NCBI RefSeq assembly: GCF_024723735.1
Contig: NZ_JANQDU010000001.1
Coordinates: 992,001 to 1,056,000, forward strand
DNA: 64,000 nt
Reading direction: 5' to 3'
From: Frigidibacter sp. ROC022
GTDB lineage: Bacteria > Pseudomonadota > Alphaproteobacteria > Rhodobacterales > Rhodobacteraceae
The position numbers and the translations under genes are program-made. Below are positions 1 through 8,594 of the stretch, in pieces; positions within the stretch are counted from its first letter, which is position 1, and the number at the start of each line of letters is the position of its first letter. The notes beneath the pieces were generated by a model. The model was not told the origin of the DNA. It saw only the letters and a list, made by a program, of their open reading frames with translations, and made no database searches.

Positions 1-1
1 T

Positions 2-1114
2 CTCTATGGCACGTTGCGGCATCTGCCGTTGTTGCGCGTGGTGCTGGGCCGCGCGGTCGAGACCCGGCCCGCGACGGCGCCGGACCAGGCGGTGGTCTGG
101 GCCGAGGGTCAGGGCTTTCCGCTGATGCTGCCGGCGCCGGGCCGCAGCGCGGCGGGGCTGCTGATCGATACGGAGTCCGGGCCCGGCGGCGTCGATGGCG
201 AAGTGCAGTCGCGGCTGGATTTCTACGAGCTGGGCTTCGGTTACGATCTGGCCCCGATCACGGTCGAGACCGAGGACGGCCCGGTCGCGGCGCGGGCCTA
301 TCTGCCGCGTCCGGGACTGTGGCAGGCGGGGGCCGACTGGTCGCTGGAGGACTGGGTGGCGCGGCTCGGCCCCGAGACGGTGCTGGCCGCCGAGGCCTTC
401 ATGGCGCTCTGGCCCGCGACCGAACCGGAGCGGGCGGCCGAGCGCTATCCGCAGATGCTGCAGCGGGCCGCATCGCAGGTCCGGGCCCGGGCCGAGCCGG
501 TCCCGCGCGGGCCCCGGAAGGGCCGGGGAACGCCCGAGATCCTCTCGCGCTCGGTGCCCTACAGCCGGTTCTTCGAGGTGGCCGAGGCCGATCTCCGGTT
601 TCCGAAGTTCGACGGCAGCCTCAGCCGCCGCGTCAATCGCGCCGCCTTCGTCAGCTGCGATGCGGTGACGGTGCTGCCCTATGATCCCGCGCGCGACCGG
701 GTGCTGCTGGTCGAGCAGTTCCGCTTCGGGCCGCTGATGCGCGGCGATCCGCTGCCCTGGATGCTGGAACCGATCGCCGGCCGCATAGATGGCGGCGAGT
801 CCCCGGAACAGGCGGCGCGGCGCGAAAGCGTCGAGGAGGCGGGGCTGAGGCTGGACCGATTGATCCGGATCGGCGGCTATTATCCTTCGCCCGGAACGCT
901 GACCGAGTTTCTCTATTCCTTCCTTGCCCTGGCGGACCTGCCCGAGGGGTTCACCGGCCCCGGCGGGCTGGACAGCGAGGCCGAGGACATCCGGGTCCAC
1001 CTGCTGTCCTTCGATGCGCTGATGCAGCTGATCGACGCCGATCAGGGCACCACCGGGCCGCTGATCCTTTCGGCGCTGGAACTGGCCCGACGCCGCGACT
1101 CCCTGCGCCGCTGA
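2..1114 (+). CDS. GGCT/AIG2-like domain fused to NUDIX hydrolase (ADP-ribose pyrophosphatase-like), 5'-truncated
   Basis: The reading frame is open at the left edge. It reads LYGTLRHLPLL from base 2, and YGTL is the N-terminal signature of gamma-glutamylcyclotransferase/AIG2-like domains, so only a few codons are probably missing. The first half (about residues 1-160) looks GGCT-like. The second half is a NUDIX domain with the box GRIDGGESPEQAARRESVEEAG: the core RExxxEE is intact as RESVEEAG. NUDIX proteins of this kind hydrolyse ADP-ribose or related nucleoside diphosphate sugars with Mg2+. The TTG at 14 is an internal Leu codon of the YGTL motif, not the real start. The GGCT assignment is weaker than the NUDIX one because the catalytic Glu region is not obvious. 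Confidence 0.85.
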   Translation, partial: LYGTLRHLPLLRVVLGRAVETRPATAPDQAVVWAEGQGFPLMLPAPGRSAAGLLIDTESGPGGVDGEVQSRLDFYELGFGYDLAPITVETEDGPVAARAYLPRPGLWQAGADWSLEDWVARLGPETVLAAEAFMALWPATEPERAAERYPQMLQRAASQVRARAEPVPRGPRKGRGTPEILSRSVPYSRFFEVAEADLRFPKFDGSLSRRVNRAAFVSCDAVTVLPYDPARDRVLLVEQFRFGPLMRGDPLPWMLEPIAGRIDGGESPEQAARRESVEEAGLRLDRLIRIGGYYPSPGTLTEFLYSFLALADLPEGFTGPGGLDSEAEDIRVHLLSFDALMQLIDADQGTTGPLILSALELARRRDSLRR

Positions 1115-1191
1115 CGGGGCCGACGCCGGGCTTGCCGTTGCGCGGGCTTTGCCGCAGGATCGCCGCGCCAATTGCCAGAGGAATGCCCGCG

Positions 1192-2355
1192 ATGCCCGTG
1201 AAGAACCGTTTTGCCGAACTGCTCCCGGAAATCACCGCCTGGAGGCGGGACCTGCACGAACATCCGGAACTTCTCTTCGATACCCACCGGACCGCGGCCA
1301 CCGTCGCCGAAAAGCTGCGTGCCTTCGGCTGCGACGAGGTCGTCGAAGGCATCGGCCGCACCGGCGTGGTCGGCGTCATCAAGGGCAGGACCGACACTTC
1401 GGGCAAGGTCATCGGGCTGCGCGCCGACATGGATGCGCTGCCGATCACCGAGGCGACCGGGCTGCCCTATGCCTCGAAGACCCCCGGCGTGATGCATGCC
1501 TGCGGCCATGACGGCCATACCGCGATGCTGCTGGGCGCGGCCAAGTATCTTGCCGAGACCCGCAATTTCGACGGCACCACGCTGGTCATCTTCCAGCCCG
1601 CCGAAGAGGGCGGTGCCGGCGGGCGCGAGATGGTCGATGACGGGTTGATGGACCGCTGGAAGGTCGATGAGGTCTACGGGATGCACAACTGGCCGGGCCG
1701 CCCGGTCGGCAGCTTCTCGATCCGCTCCGGCCCGTTCTTCGCCGCCACCGACCAGTTCGAGATCAGCATCGAGGGCAAGGGCGGCCATGCCGCCAAGCCG
1801 CATGAGACGGTGGACCCGACCGTCGTCGCCAGCCATGTCGTCCTGGCGCTGCAGAGCATCGTCTCGCGCAATGCCGACCCGGTCGAACAGATCGTGGTCT
1901 CGGTCACCTCCTTCGAGACCTCCTCGACGGCCTTCAACGTGATCCCGCAGCGGGTGACGCTGAAGGGCACGATCCGCACCCTGACCAAGCCGATGCGCGA
2001 ACTGGGCGAGAAACGGCTTAAGGCGATCGCCAGCCTGACCGCCGAGGCCTATGGCGCCGAGGCCAGGATCAACTGGATCGTCGGCTATCCCTCGATGGTC
2101 AATTCCGAGGAGCAGACCGAATTCGCCGCCGAAGTGGCGCGCGCAGTCTCGGGCGATTGCGAGGACGCGCCGCTGGTGATGGGCGGCGAGGACTTTGCCT
2201 ATATGCTGGAAAGCCGGCCCGGCGCCTATATCCTGGTCGGCAACGGCGACACCGCGATGGTCCACAACGCCGAGTACAATTTCTCCGACGAGGCGATTCC
2301 CGCCGGCTGTTCCTGGTATGCCGAGGTGGTCGAGCGGCGGATGCCGGTGGCCTGA
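1192..2355 (+). CDS. M20-family amidohydrolase (hippurate hydrolase/HipO-like)
   Basis: This 387-residue protein belongs to peptidase family M20/M40. It starts with the family hallmark WRRDLHEHPEL, then has LRADMDALPI, the metal-binding HACGHDGHTAMLLGAA, FQPAEEGGAGGREM and GMHNWPG, and a C-terminal GGEDFAYMLE. These enzymes hydrolyse N-acyl or N-carbamoyl amino acids in the cytoplasm using a di-metal centre. The exact substrate cannot be read from sequence; hippurate hydrolase is the usual database name. I chose ATG 1192 because AGAGGA at 1177-1182 gives a 9-nt spacing. ATG 1183 is too close to it, and an upstream TTG at 1132 would add residues unlike the family. Confidence 0.9.
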   Translation: MPVKNRFAELLPEITAWRRDLHEHPELLFDTHRTAATVAEKLRAFGCDEVVEGIGRTGVVGVIKGRTDTSGKVIGLRADMDALPITEATGLPYASKTPGVMHACGHDGHTAMLLGAAKYLAETRNFDGTTLVIFQPAEEGGAGGREMVDDGLMDRWKVDEVYGMHNWPGRPVGSFSIRSGPFFAATDQFEISIEGKGGHAAKPHETVDPTVVASHVVLALQSIVSRNADPVEQIVVSVTSFETSSTAFNVIPQRVTLKGTIRTLTKPMRELGEKRLKAIASLTAEAYGAEARINWIVGYPSMVNSEEQTEFAAEVARAVSGDCEDAPLVMGGEDFAYMLESRPGAYILVGNGDTAMVHNAEYNFSDEAIPAGCSWYAEVVERRMPVA

Positions 2356-2439
2356 GGCATGGGCGGCAGGCTGGAAACCGGGCCGCAGCCGGGATAGGGC
2401 AGGGCAGACGCCCCGCGAAACCGGCCCCGAGACCTGCCC

Positions 2440-3258
2440 ATGCCCGCCGATCCGACACATGCCACCGTCGCCTGCATCAAATGGGGCACCGCCTTTGGCG
2501 CCGATTACGTCAACCGGCTCTATTCCGGCGTGCGCCGCAACCTGTCGCGCCCGGTGCGGTTTCTCTGCATGACGGAACATGCCGAGGGGCTGCATCCGGA
2601 TGTCGAGGTGCTGGACCTGCCCGACGAGCCCTTCCGCCCGGCAATGGACGCGGCGCTGGCGGTGGCCGACCGGAAGGGCGCGATGCGCAAGGTCTCGCTG
2701 TTCCGGCCCGGGCTGATCCGCGACCTGCAGGGCCCGGTGCTGGGCTTCGACCTGGATGTGGTCATCACCGGCCCGCTGGACGATCTGCTGGGCTTCGCCC
2801 CCGGCAAGGTGGCGATGCGGGCCGACTGGGTCGAGGCGCGGCGCGGGCGGCCGACCGGCCACGGTTCGGTGTTCCGCTACGATCCGGCACGCCATGGCTA
2901 TCTCTACGAGGAGGTTGCCCGCGATCCGGCCGGCGCGGTCGCGCGCGCCCGCGGCTCCGAGCAGCGCCACACCTCGACGCTCGCCCAGGCGCGCGGCGAC
3001 TTCGCCTATCTGCCGCCCGATCAGGTGGTCAGCTTCAAGCATGACTGCTACCCGACCTTCCCGCTGAACTGGCTGCTGCCGCCGCGCCTGCCGGACAATG
3101 CCCGGGTGGTCTGCTTTCACGGCCATCCGAAGATGCCCGAGGCGCTGGCCGGCTATACCAGCCTGAGCGCGCCGAACCGGACCTGCCGGCCCTGCGGCTG
3201 GCTGCGGGAGCATTGGGTCGAGCGGGCCCGCGCCGATCTCGGCGCCGACTGGGTCTGA
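2440..3258 (+). CDS. Glycosyltransferase-like protein (GT-A fold, DxD motif)
   Basis: This 272-residue soluble protein has no signal peptide. The N-terminus (TVACIKWGTAFGADYVNRLY) and the FDLDVVITGPLDDLL segment at about residues 105-120 resemble GT-A glycosyltransferases, with DLD as the nucleotide-sugar/metal-binding DxD. A late VVCFHGHPKMPE segment is typical of this Rhodobacterales family. Donor and acceptor are unknown. It stands alone between an amidohydrolase and an HNH endonuclease, so context does not help. No strong ribosome-binding site is visible before ATG 2440. Confidence 0.65.
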   Translation: MPADPTHATVACIKWGTAFGADYVNRLYSGVRRNLSRPVRFLCMTEHAEGLHPDVEVLDLPDEPFRPAMDAALAVADRKGAMRKVSLFRPGLIRDLQGPVLGFDLDVVITGPLDDLLGFAPGKVAMRADWVEARRGRPTGHGSVFRYDPARHGYLYEEVARDPAGAVARARGSEQRHTSTLAQARGDFAYLPPDQVVSFKHDCYPTFPLNWLLPPRLPDNARVVCFHGHPKMPEALAGYTSLSAPNRTCRPCGWLREHWVERARADLGADWV

Positions 3259-3349
3259 GCGCCGCTCGGCGCCGGCGCCCCGGGCGCCTGTCACGGAATC
3301 GTTGCCATGGCCTGTCATCACTCTGCGCAATCCCCGAATATCTCGGGGC

Positions 3350-3377
3350 TTGTCAGATGATTGACGCCAGATATAGT
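3350..3377 (+). promoter_or_regulatory. Putative sigma70-type promoter for the HNH endonuclease gene
   Basis: TTGTCA (3350-3355), a 16-bp spacer and TATAGT (3372-3377) lie about 75 bp before the ATG at 3451. The -10 matches the consensus at 5 of 6 positions. It is assigned by eye only. Confidence 0.4.
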
Positions 3378-3450
3378 GGAACCTGTGGCGGCGGGGTGGC
3401 GCCCGCTCCGGATGGGCCGAGGCCCGGCCAGAGCTGTGAGCGTAAACCGA

Positions 3451-4035
3451 ATGGACACCGACTTCAGGACCAGCTTCGTCAGGGACCCCGGCGCGCTGAA
3501 ACACCACCCGGCCCTTGTGCTGAACGCCGACTACCGCCCGCTCAGCTACTATCCGCTGTCGCTCTGGCCCTGGCAGGAGGCGGTCAAGGCGGCCTTTCTC
3601 GAACGGGTCGACATCATCGCCGAATACGACCAGGTGGTGCGCTCGCCGACCACCACGATCCGGATCCCCTCGGTGGTGGTGCTGAAGGAATTCGTCAAAC
3701 CGCAGCGCCGCGTCGCCTTCACGCGGTTCAACCTGTTCCTGCGCGACGAGTTCCGCTGCCAGTATTGCGGCTCGAAGGGCGATCTGACCTTCGACCATGT
3801 GATCCCCCGCGCCCGCGGCGGGGTCACCAGCTGGGAGAATGTCGTCGCCGCCTGTTCCCGCTGCAATCTGCGCAAGGGCTCGAAGTCGCTGAAGCATTCC
3901 GGCCTGACCCTGCGCCGGCCGCCGCGGACCCCGGGCGCCGAGGAGCTGCGCAACCAGGGCCGCAAGTTCCCGCCGAACCACCTGCACGCGACCTGGCTGG
4001 ATTACCTCTACTGGGATGCCGAACTCGAGGCCTGA
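3451..4035 (+). CDS. HNH endonuclease family protein
   Basis: This 194-residue protein has an HNH fold at about residues 100-145. FRCQYCGSKGDLTFDHVIP supplies the first CxxC (C103, C106) and the catalytic DH, then GGVTSWENVVAACSRCN supplies the Asn and the second CxxC. The N-terminal half (VLNADYRPLSYYPLSLWPW) is the usual partner region of this common bacterial HNH group, which binds and nicks double-stranded DNA; the cellular role is unclear. ATG 3451 is preferred because the family begins close to ALVLNADYRPL. The frame stays open upstream to 3361. No restriction or phage partner lies next to it, so it is probably housekeeping rather than part of a mobile element. Confidence 0.85.
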   Translation: MDTDFRTSFVRDPGALKHHPALVLNADYRPLSYYPLSLWPWQEAVKAAFLERVDIIAEYDQVVRSPTTTIRIPSVVVLKEFVKPQRRVAFTRFNLFLRDEFRCQYCGSKGDLTFDHVIPRARGGVTSWENVVAACSRCNLRKGSKSLKHSGLTLRRPPRTPGAEELRNQGRKFPPNHLHATWLDYLYWDAELEA

Positions 4036-4038
4036 GGC

Positions 4039-4187
4039 CGGGCAGGGGGGCTGTCCGCCCCCCGCCGCTGCGCGGCTCCCCCCGAGGATATTTGCAAGAT
4101 GAAGCCGCCCGGCAAGGGCAAGGCGCCGGGAGTGTTTCCCGGCCGCCTGCATCTTTGGGTCGAAAATACTCCCGCCGGAGGCACCCG
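4039..4187 (+). repeat. Two inverted copies of a Rhodobacterales-type intergenic repeat (G6/C6 hairpin + GGATATTT core)
   Basis: Copy 1 (4039-4107) has a GGGGGG...CCCCCC hairpin, then GCTGCGCGGCTCCCCCC, then GAGGATATTTGCAAGATGAAG. Copy 2 (about 4140-4187) is a shorter one on the opposite strand; its complement reads GGGAGTATTTTCGACCC followed by AAAGATGCAGG. Related copies lie at 11028-11086 and 54283-54355. All three sites are just after a stop codon. I see no open reading frame worth calling here. Confidence 0.6.
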
Positions 4188-4201
4188 CGGCCGCAGCCTG
4201 C

Positions 4202-4705
4202 TCAGCCGCCGGAGGCGGGAACCGCCGCTTCCAGCCCGCCGGCATAGATCACCTCGTCCTGCGCGAATTCGAGCCGGAACAGCCGCAGCGGGCCAGCGGC
4301 CCGGGTGATGTATTCGCCATCGACGAGACGGGCGACTGGTATCCGGGCCTGATCCTGCCGGTACAGGGCCCTGGCGCGCCAGTCGCGCAGCAGGAGCTCC
4401 TGCCCGGGGCCGAGGCTCATCGTCGCTTCGGGGCGGTCATGGCCGAGCCTATGCGGCCTGACGGTGAAGGCGCCCTTGACCATCTCTGCGGAAACGCCGG
4501 TGACGGCGCGGGCGCCGGAACGGGTGATGACCCGGTCGCCGACGCCCAGATGTTCGACCGGCAATTCGCCGTCCAGCGTCAGGATCAGGGTTCCGGCCGA
4601 GAAACCGGTGACCGCGCCGGACGGCCGCGCCCGGCCCGCGGGCCGGGCGATGACGGCATCCACGGCCCGTGACTCGGGGCCGCGAAAGAAAGAACGCTGC
4701 GACAT
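4202..4705 (-). CDS. Small Hint (Hedgehog/intein-type) domain protein, nucleophile position substituted
   Basis: This 167-residue protein is mostly a single Hint_2-type domain: FSAGTLILTLDGELPVEHL, GVGDRVITRSGARAVTGV and VIYAGGLEA near the end. Rhodobacterales Hint proteins usually begin the domain with a Cys (C-F-T-x-G-T-L). Here that residue is Gly (V-T-G-F-S-A-G-T-L), so self-cleavage through a thioester is not expected. The role of stand-alone Hint proteins in this order is unknown. It is convergent with the HNH gene, and its start at 4705 lies 174 bp from the tRNA on the other strand. Confidence 0.7.
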   Translation of the reverse strand: MSQRSFFRGPESRAVDAVIARPAGRARPSGAVTGFSAGTLILTLDGELPVEHLGVGDRVITRSGARAVTGVSAEMVKGAFTVRPHRLGHDRPEATMSLGPGQELLLRDWRARALYRQDQARIPVARLVDGEYITRAAGPLRLFRLEFAQDEVIYAGGLEAAVPASGG

Positions 4706-4799
4706 TGGGGCACCTGACTTTGCTCTGCCTTGTTGTTTTCTCTCAGATTATGTCAGGAATGCGATCATGCCCAGCTCATTTGCCGGTTCTTTTTCCCCT

Positions 4800-4827
4800 T
4801 TGCCCTGCCGCGTGCCTTTGCTAGAAG
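4800..4827 (+). promoter_or_regulatory. Putative promoter of the tRNA-Leu gene
   Basis: TTGCCC (4800-4805), a 16-bp spacer and TAGAAG (4822-4827) are followed by GGGCGCG and lie about 50 bp before the mature tRNA 5' end. The match is moderate. Confidence 0.35.
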
Positions 4828-4879
4828 GGCGCGATTTTGCAGGGCGGCGTCGGGCAACCGGGGCCTTCCTTGGGCGCAG

Positions 4880-4964
4880 GCGGGTGTGGCGGAACTGGTA
4901 GACGCACCAGATTTAGGTTCTGGCGCCGAGAGGCTTGGGGGTTCGAGTCCCTTCACCCGCACCA
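4880..4964 (+). tRNA. tRNA-Leu (anticodon UAG)
   Basis: The 85-nt gene has a 7-bp acceptor stem GCGGGTG/CACCCGC closing on A + encoded CCA (4962-4964). The anticodon stem is CCAGA/TCTGG with the 7-nt loop TTTAGGT, giving anticodon UAG. The long variable arm is typical of a class II tRNA, and the T-arm has GGTTCGAGTCC. The tig start codon is only 27 nt downstream, so read-through transcription into tig is likely. Confidence 0.95.
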
Positions 4965-4991
4965 GAGATGTTGAGAAGGACGGAAAAACAG

Positions 4992-6323
4992 ATGCAGGTT
5001 ACCGAGACGCTGAACGAAGGTCTGAAGCGCGGCTATACGATCACGCTCAGCGCCGGAGAGCTGGAAGCCAAGGTCCAGGAGAAACTGGCCGAGGCCCAGC
5101 CTTCCGTCGAGATGAAGGGCTTTCGCAAGGGCAAGGTTCCGATGGCGCTGCTGAAGAAGCAGTTCGGGCCCCGGGTCATGGGCGAGGCGATGCAGGAAGC
5201 GATCGACGGCGCGATGTCGAAGCATTTCGAGGAGAGCGGCGACCGTCCGGCGATGCAGCCCGAGATGAAGATGACCAACGAAAACTGGAAGGAAGGCGAC
5301 GACGTCGAGGTGGCGATGAGCTACGAGGCGCTTCCCGAGGTTCCGGAGGTCGATTTCAAGAAGATCAAGCTCGAACGGCTGGTGGTGAAGGCCGGCGACG
5401 CGCAGGTCGATGAAGCGCTGCAATCGCTGGCCGACAGCGCGCCCTCCTACGAGGACCGCAGGAAGGGCTCGAAGGCCAAGGACGGCGACCAGGTGACGAT
5501 CGATTTCGTCGGCTCGGTCGATGGCGAGAAGTTCGACGGCGGCGCCGCCGAGGATTACCCGCTGGTTCTGGGCTCCGGCTCGTTCATCCCGGGCTTCGAA
5601 GAGCAGCTGGTCGGGGTCAAGGCGGGCGATGAGCTCGAGGTCAAGGTCTCGTTCCCGGCCGAGTATCAGGCCAAGAATCTCGCCGGCAAGGACGCGGTCT
5701 TCGCCTGCACCGTGAAAGCGGTGAAAGAGCCGAAACCGGCCGAGGTCAATGACGAGCTGGCCAAGAAATACGGTGCCGAGGATGTCGCGGGTCTGCGCGC
5801 CCAGATCACCGAGCGGCTGGAGAACGAATACAAGGGCGCCGCGCGGGCGGTGATGAAGCGCAGCCTGCTGGACGCGCTGGACAAGGAGGTCAGCTTCGAA
5901 CTGCCGACCGGCCTGGTCGAGGCCGAAGCCGGGCAGATTGCGCATCAGCTCTGGCACGAGGAGCACCCTGACGAGCATGGCCACGATCACCCCGAGATCG
6001 AGACCACGGACGAGCACCGGAAACTGGCCGCGCGCCGGGTGCGGCTGGGGCTGCTGCTGGCCGAGATCGGCCGCAAGCAGGAGATCAAGGTCACCGACCA
6101 GGAGATGACCCAGGCGGTGCTGAACCAGGCCCGGCAATATCCGGGTCAGGAGCGGGCCTTCTTCGACTATGTGCAGAAGACCCCGGAAGTGCGGCAGCAG
6201 ATCCAGGCGCCGATCTTCGAGGACAAGGTGGTCGATTACATCTTCGAACTGGCCAGCGTCACCGAAAAGACGGTGGACAAGGAAGCCCTGCAAAAGGCGG
6301 TGGACGCGCTCGACGACGAGTGA
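4992..6323 (+). CDS. tig: Trigger factor (ribosome-associated chaperone / peptidyl-prolyl isomerase)
   Basis: The 443-residue protein matches the usual trigger factor length and layout. The N-terminal ribosome-binding domain carries the signature [17 protein letters not shown] at about residues 40-57. The FKBP-type PPIase domain (about 155-240) includes [13 protein letters not shown], and a long helical C-terminal chaperone domain follows. It binds ribosome protein L23 and shields nascent chains. ATG 4992 follows AGAAGGA (4974-4980); an in-frame ATG at 4968 would add eight residues. A His/Glu-rich stretch ([15 protein letters not shown]) in the C-terminal domain is a lineage feature. Confidence 0.97.
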   Translation: MQVTETLNEGLKRGYTITLSAGELEAKVQEKLAEAQPSVEMKGFRKGKVPMALLKKQFGPRVMGEAMQEAIDGAMSKHFEESGDRPAMQPEMKMTNENWKEGDDVEVAMSYEALPEVPEVDFKKIKLERLVVKAGDAQVDEALQSLADSAPSYEDRRKGSKAKDGDQVTIDFVGSVDGEKFDGGAAEDYPLVLGSGSFIPGFEEQLVGVKAGDELEVKVSFPAEYQAKNLAGKDAVFACTVKAVKEPKPAEVNDELAKKYGAEDVAGLRAQITERLENEYKGAARAVMKRSLLDALDKEVSFELPTGLVEAEAGQIAHQLWHEEHPDEHGHDHPEIETTDEHRKLAARRVRLGLLLAEIGRKQEIKVTDQEMTQAVLNQARQYPGQERAFFDYVQKTPEVRQQIQAPIFEDKVVDYIFELASVTEKTVDKEALQKAVDALDDE

Positions 6324-6361
6324 GCGCCCGGCCTTCGGGCAAGGACATGAGATCGGCGAAA

Positions 6362-6385
6362 GGCGGCCTTCGGGCCGCCCTTTTT
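6362..6385 (+). terminator. Rho-independent terminator after tig
   Basis: A 7-bp GC stem GGCGGCC/GGCCGCC closes a TTCG tetraloop and is followed by C and TTTTT (6381-6385). Confidence 0.9.
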
Positions 6386-6401
6386 GCGTTTCTGCCCGTT
6401 C

Positions 6402-7592
6402 TCAGCCCGGGGCGATCCGCAGCAGCGCCCCGTCCTCGGCATCGGTCAGGACCAGCAGGCTGCCGTCCGTATCGACATCGACATCGCGGACCCGGCCCAG
6501 ATCGGGCAGCAGTTTCTGTTCCCCGATCACCCGGTCGCGCTTCAGCACCAGCCGGTTCAGGCCGCCCGGGGTCAGCGATGCGATGATCAGGCTGCCGTTC
6601 CAATCCGGAAAGGCGGCGCCCCGATAGAACACCATGTCGCCCGGCGCGATCACCGGGTCCCAGTAATAGACCGGCTGCTCCATCCCCGGCGCCGCGCTCC
6701 GGCCGCTTCCGACCGGCGTGCCGTTGTAGTTCTCGCCATAGGAGATCACCGGCCAGCCGTGATTGCGGCCCGCCAGCGGCAGGTTCAGCTCGTCCCCGCC
6801 CTGGGGGCCGTGTTCGACGGTCCAGTAGCGGCCCTCCGGGTCCAGCGCATCGCCCTGGATGTTGCGATGGCCGTAGGACCAGATTTCCGGCCGGGCCGCG
6901 GCGTCACCGACGAAGGGATTGTCTTCCGGAACGCTGCCATCGCCATGCAGGCGGATCACCTTGCCATAGGTCGTGGCCAGGCTTTGCGCCTTCTGCCGTT
7001 CGGATAGGGTGAAATGCTCGCCGGTGGTGATCCAGACCAGCTCGCCCTGCGGGGTGATCCGGCTGCCGAAATGGGCCGGGACGCCCGAGGGCGGGGTCTG
7101 CACGAAGATGTCGCGCACCTCGGTCAGGCGGGTCATGTCGGCCGACAGGACGCCCCGCGCGGCGGCGGTTGCGGTCTTGTTGCCCGGCAGCGGCTTGGCA
7201 TAGGTCCAGAAGATCACACGGGAGGTCGCGAAGTCCGGCGCCAGCGCCACGTCGAGCAAGCCGCCCTGCTGGAAGGCCAGCACCTCGGGCAGGCCCGCGA
7301 TCGGCGCCGAGACGCTGCCATCCGGCGCGACATGCCGCAGCCGCCCGGCGCGTTCGGTGACCAGATAGCCGCCCGAGGGCAGGATCGCGAGTCCCCAGGG
7401 ATGCGAGAGGCCGGTCGCCACCGGGGTCACCGTCAGGGCGATGTGCTGTGGCAGTTCGGGCGCGCGGGTCTGTTCGGGGAAGGCGGGCGAAAATTCGGGG
7501 ACATTGGCCGGCCCCTGCGCAATCGGCCCGGCGCCGGCGGGCAAGGCCAGGGCCAGGGCGAGGCACGGCCAGATCAGGCGGTGTCGGAACAT
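6402..7592 (-). CDS. PQQ-dependent sugar dehydrogenase (YliI/aldose sugar dehydrogenase-like), exported
   Basis: The 396-residue protein starts with a Sec-type signal peptide (MFRHRLIWPCLALALALPAGAG). Glucose/sorbosone dehydrogenase family motifs follow: GLSHPWGLAILPSGGYLVTE, GGLLDVALAPDF, SYGHRNIQGDALDP, EHGPQGGDELN, and a late GRVRDVDVDTDGSLLVLTD. These periplasmic six-bladed beta-propellers oxidise aldose sugars with PQQ and Ca2+. ATG 7592 begins the signal peptide; the longer frame up to 7649 adds non-conserved residues. No PQQ biosynthesis genes are nearby. It is convergent with tig. Confidence 0.9.
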   Translation of the reverse strand: MFRHRLIWPCLALALALPAGAGPIAQGPANVPEFSPAFPEQTRAPELPQHIALTVTPVATGLSHPWGLAILPSGGYLVTERAGRLRHVAPDGSVSAPIAGLPEVLAFQQGGLLDVALAPDFATSRVIFWTYAKPLPGNKTATAAARGVLSADMTRLTEVRDIFVQTPPSGVPAHFGSRITPQGELVWITTGEHFTLSERQKAQSLATTYGKVIRLHGDGSVPEDNPFVGDAAARPEIWSYGHRNIQGDALDPEGRYWTVEHGPQGGDELNLPLAGRNHGWPVISYGENYNGTPVGSGRSAAPGMEQPVYYWDPVIAPGDMVFYRGAAFPDWNGSLIIASLTPGGLNRLVLKRDRVIGEQKLLPDLGRVRDVDVDTDGSLLVLTDAEDGALLRIAPG

Positions 7593-7675
7593 CTCGGGTC
7601 TCCCGGAAACTGTCCGGGACAGGTTAGGCCGGAGACGCGGGCATTGCACCCCTCACGGCACGCGACCGGCGGCAA

Positions 7676-7707
7676 AAGAAAAACCGCGCCCGGTCGGGGC
7701 GCGGTTT
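7676..7707 (-). terminator. Terminator of the rpsF-rpsR-rplI operon
   Basis: A perfect 10-bp stem (AAACCGCGCC at 7681-7690 with GGCGCGGTTT at 7698-7707) has a 7-nt loop. On the minus strand it ends in TTTTTCTTTT, just downstream of the rplI stop. Confidence 0.9.
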
Positions 7708-7730
7708 CGGGATCGGCCTTGTGGAAAGGC

Positions 7731-8333
7731 TCAGTCGCTTTCGGGGGTCGGGACCGGGCCGAATTCGTCTTCGTTGTTGGCGGCGCCGATGTCGTCGAAC
7801 AGTTCCGCAATCTCGAATTCGGCGGCGGCTTCCTCTTCCGCGGCCAGTTCCTGGATCGACTTGCCGGCGGCCTGAAGTTCGGCCTCTTCGACCGAGCGGG
7901 CGACGTTCATCACGATCGTCACCACCACTTCCGGGTGCAGGGTCACCGAGACGTCATGCAGGCCGAGGTCCTTGATCGGGCGGATCAGCGCGACCTGGCG
8001 CTTGTCGATCGAGAAGCCTTCGGCGGTCGCCGCTTCGGCGGCGTCACGCGGGGTGACCGAGCCGTAGAGCGAGCCGGAGTCCGAGGCCGAGCGGATCACG
8101 ACGAATTGCTGACCGTCCAGCTTGGCGGCCATCGCCTCGGCTTCTTTCTTTGTCTCGAGGTTGTGGGCCTCGAGCTGGGCCTTGCGGGCCTCGAAGCTGG
8201 CAATGTTGGATTCGGACGCGCGCAGGGCCTTGCCTTGCGGCAGCAGGTAATTCCGGGCGTAGCCGTCCTTGACCTTCACCACTTCGCCCATCTGGCCCAG
8301 CTTGGGCACGCGTTGCAGAAGAATGACTTGCAT
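7731..8333 (-). CDS. rplI: 50S ribosomal protein L9
   Basis: The 200-residue protein begins [32 protein letters not shown], holding the L9 signature GxxVxVKxGYxRNxLxP. The N-terminal rRNA-binding domain, linker helix and C-terminal domain are all present. A C-terminal acidic tail of about 45 residues ([14 protein letters not shown] and beyond) makes it longer than the roughly 150-residue E. coli protein, as is usual in alphaproteobacteria. It is the last gene of the operon and is directly followed by the terminator. Confidence 0.97.
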   Translation of the reverse strand: MQVILLQRVPKLGQMGEVVKVKDGYARNYLLPQGKALRASESNIASFEARKAQLEAHNLETKKEAEAMAAKLDGQQFVVIRSASDSGSLYGSVTPRDAAEAATAEGFSIDKRQVALIRPIKDLGLHDVSVTLHPEVVVTIVMNVARSVEEAELQAAGKSIQELAAEEEAAAEFEIAELFDDIGAANNEDEFGPVPTPESD

Positions 8334-8344
8334 CGTTCAGGTCC

Positions 8345-8572
8345 TCACTTCACGGCGTAGGGCAGCAGGGCGAGGAAGCGGGCGCGCTTGATCGCCCGGG
8401 CGAGTTCGCGTTGCTTCTTGGCCGAGACGGCGGTGATCCGGGACGGCACGATCTTGCCGCGCTCGGAGACATAGCGTTGCAGCAGGCGCACATCCTTGTA
8501 GTCGATCTTCGGTGCGTTGTCGCCCGAGAAGGGGCAGACCTTGCGGCGGCGGAAAAACGGTTTGGTAGCCAT
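8345..8572 (-). CDS. rpsR: 30S ribosomal protein S18
   Basis: The 75-residue protein shows the S18 core: [12 protein letters not shown], then [19 protein letters not shown], and [22 protein letters not shown]18 binds S6 on the 30S platform. The gene lies 22 bp after rpsF and 11 bp before rplI, the standard order. Confidence 0.97.
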   Translation of the reverse strand: MATKPFFRRRKVCPFSGDNAPKIDYKDVRLLQRYVSERGKIVPSRITAVSAKKQRELARAIKRARFLALLPYAVK

Positions 8573-8594
8573 TGGTTATTCTCCTCGGCCCGGA

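Noticed and set aside
3451-4035. Restriction or homing endonuclease as part of a defence island
   Set aside because: No methyltransferase, intron or defence gene lies nearby, and this HNH group is widespread as a single housekeeping gene.
1042-4245. 1067-residue open frame on the minus strand
   Set aside because: It is antisense to four well-supported plus-strand genes. Its translation is low-complexity Arg/Gly/Ala typical of shadow frames in GC-rich DNA.
6402-7592. Soluble glucose dehydrogenase (GdhB) assignment
   Set aside because: Length and motifs fit the broader aldose sugar dehydrogenase (YliI) group; nothing shows glucose specificity.
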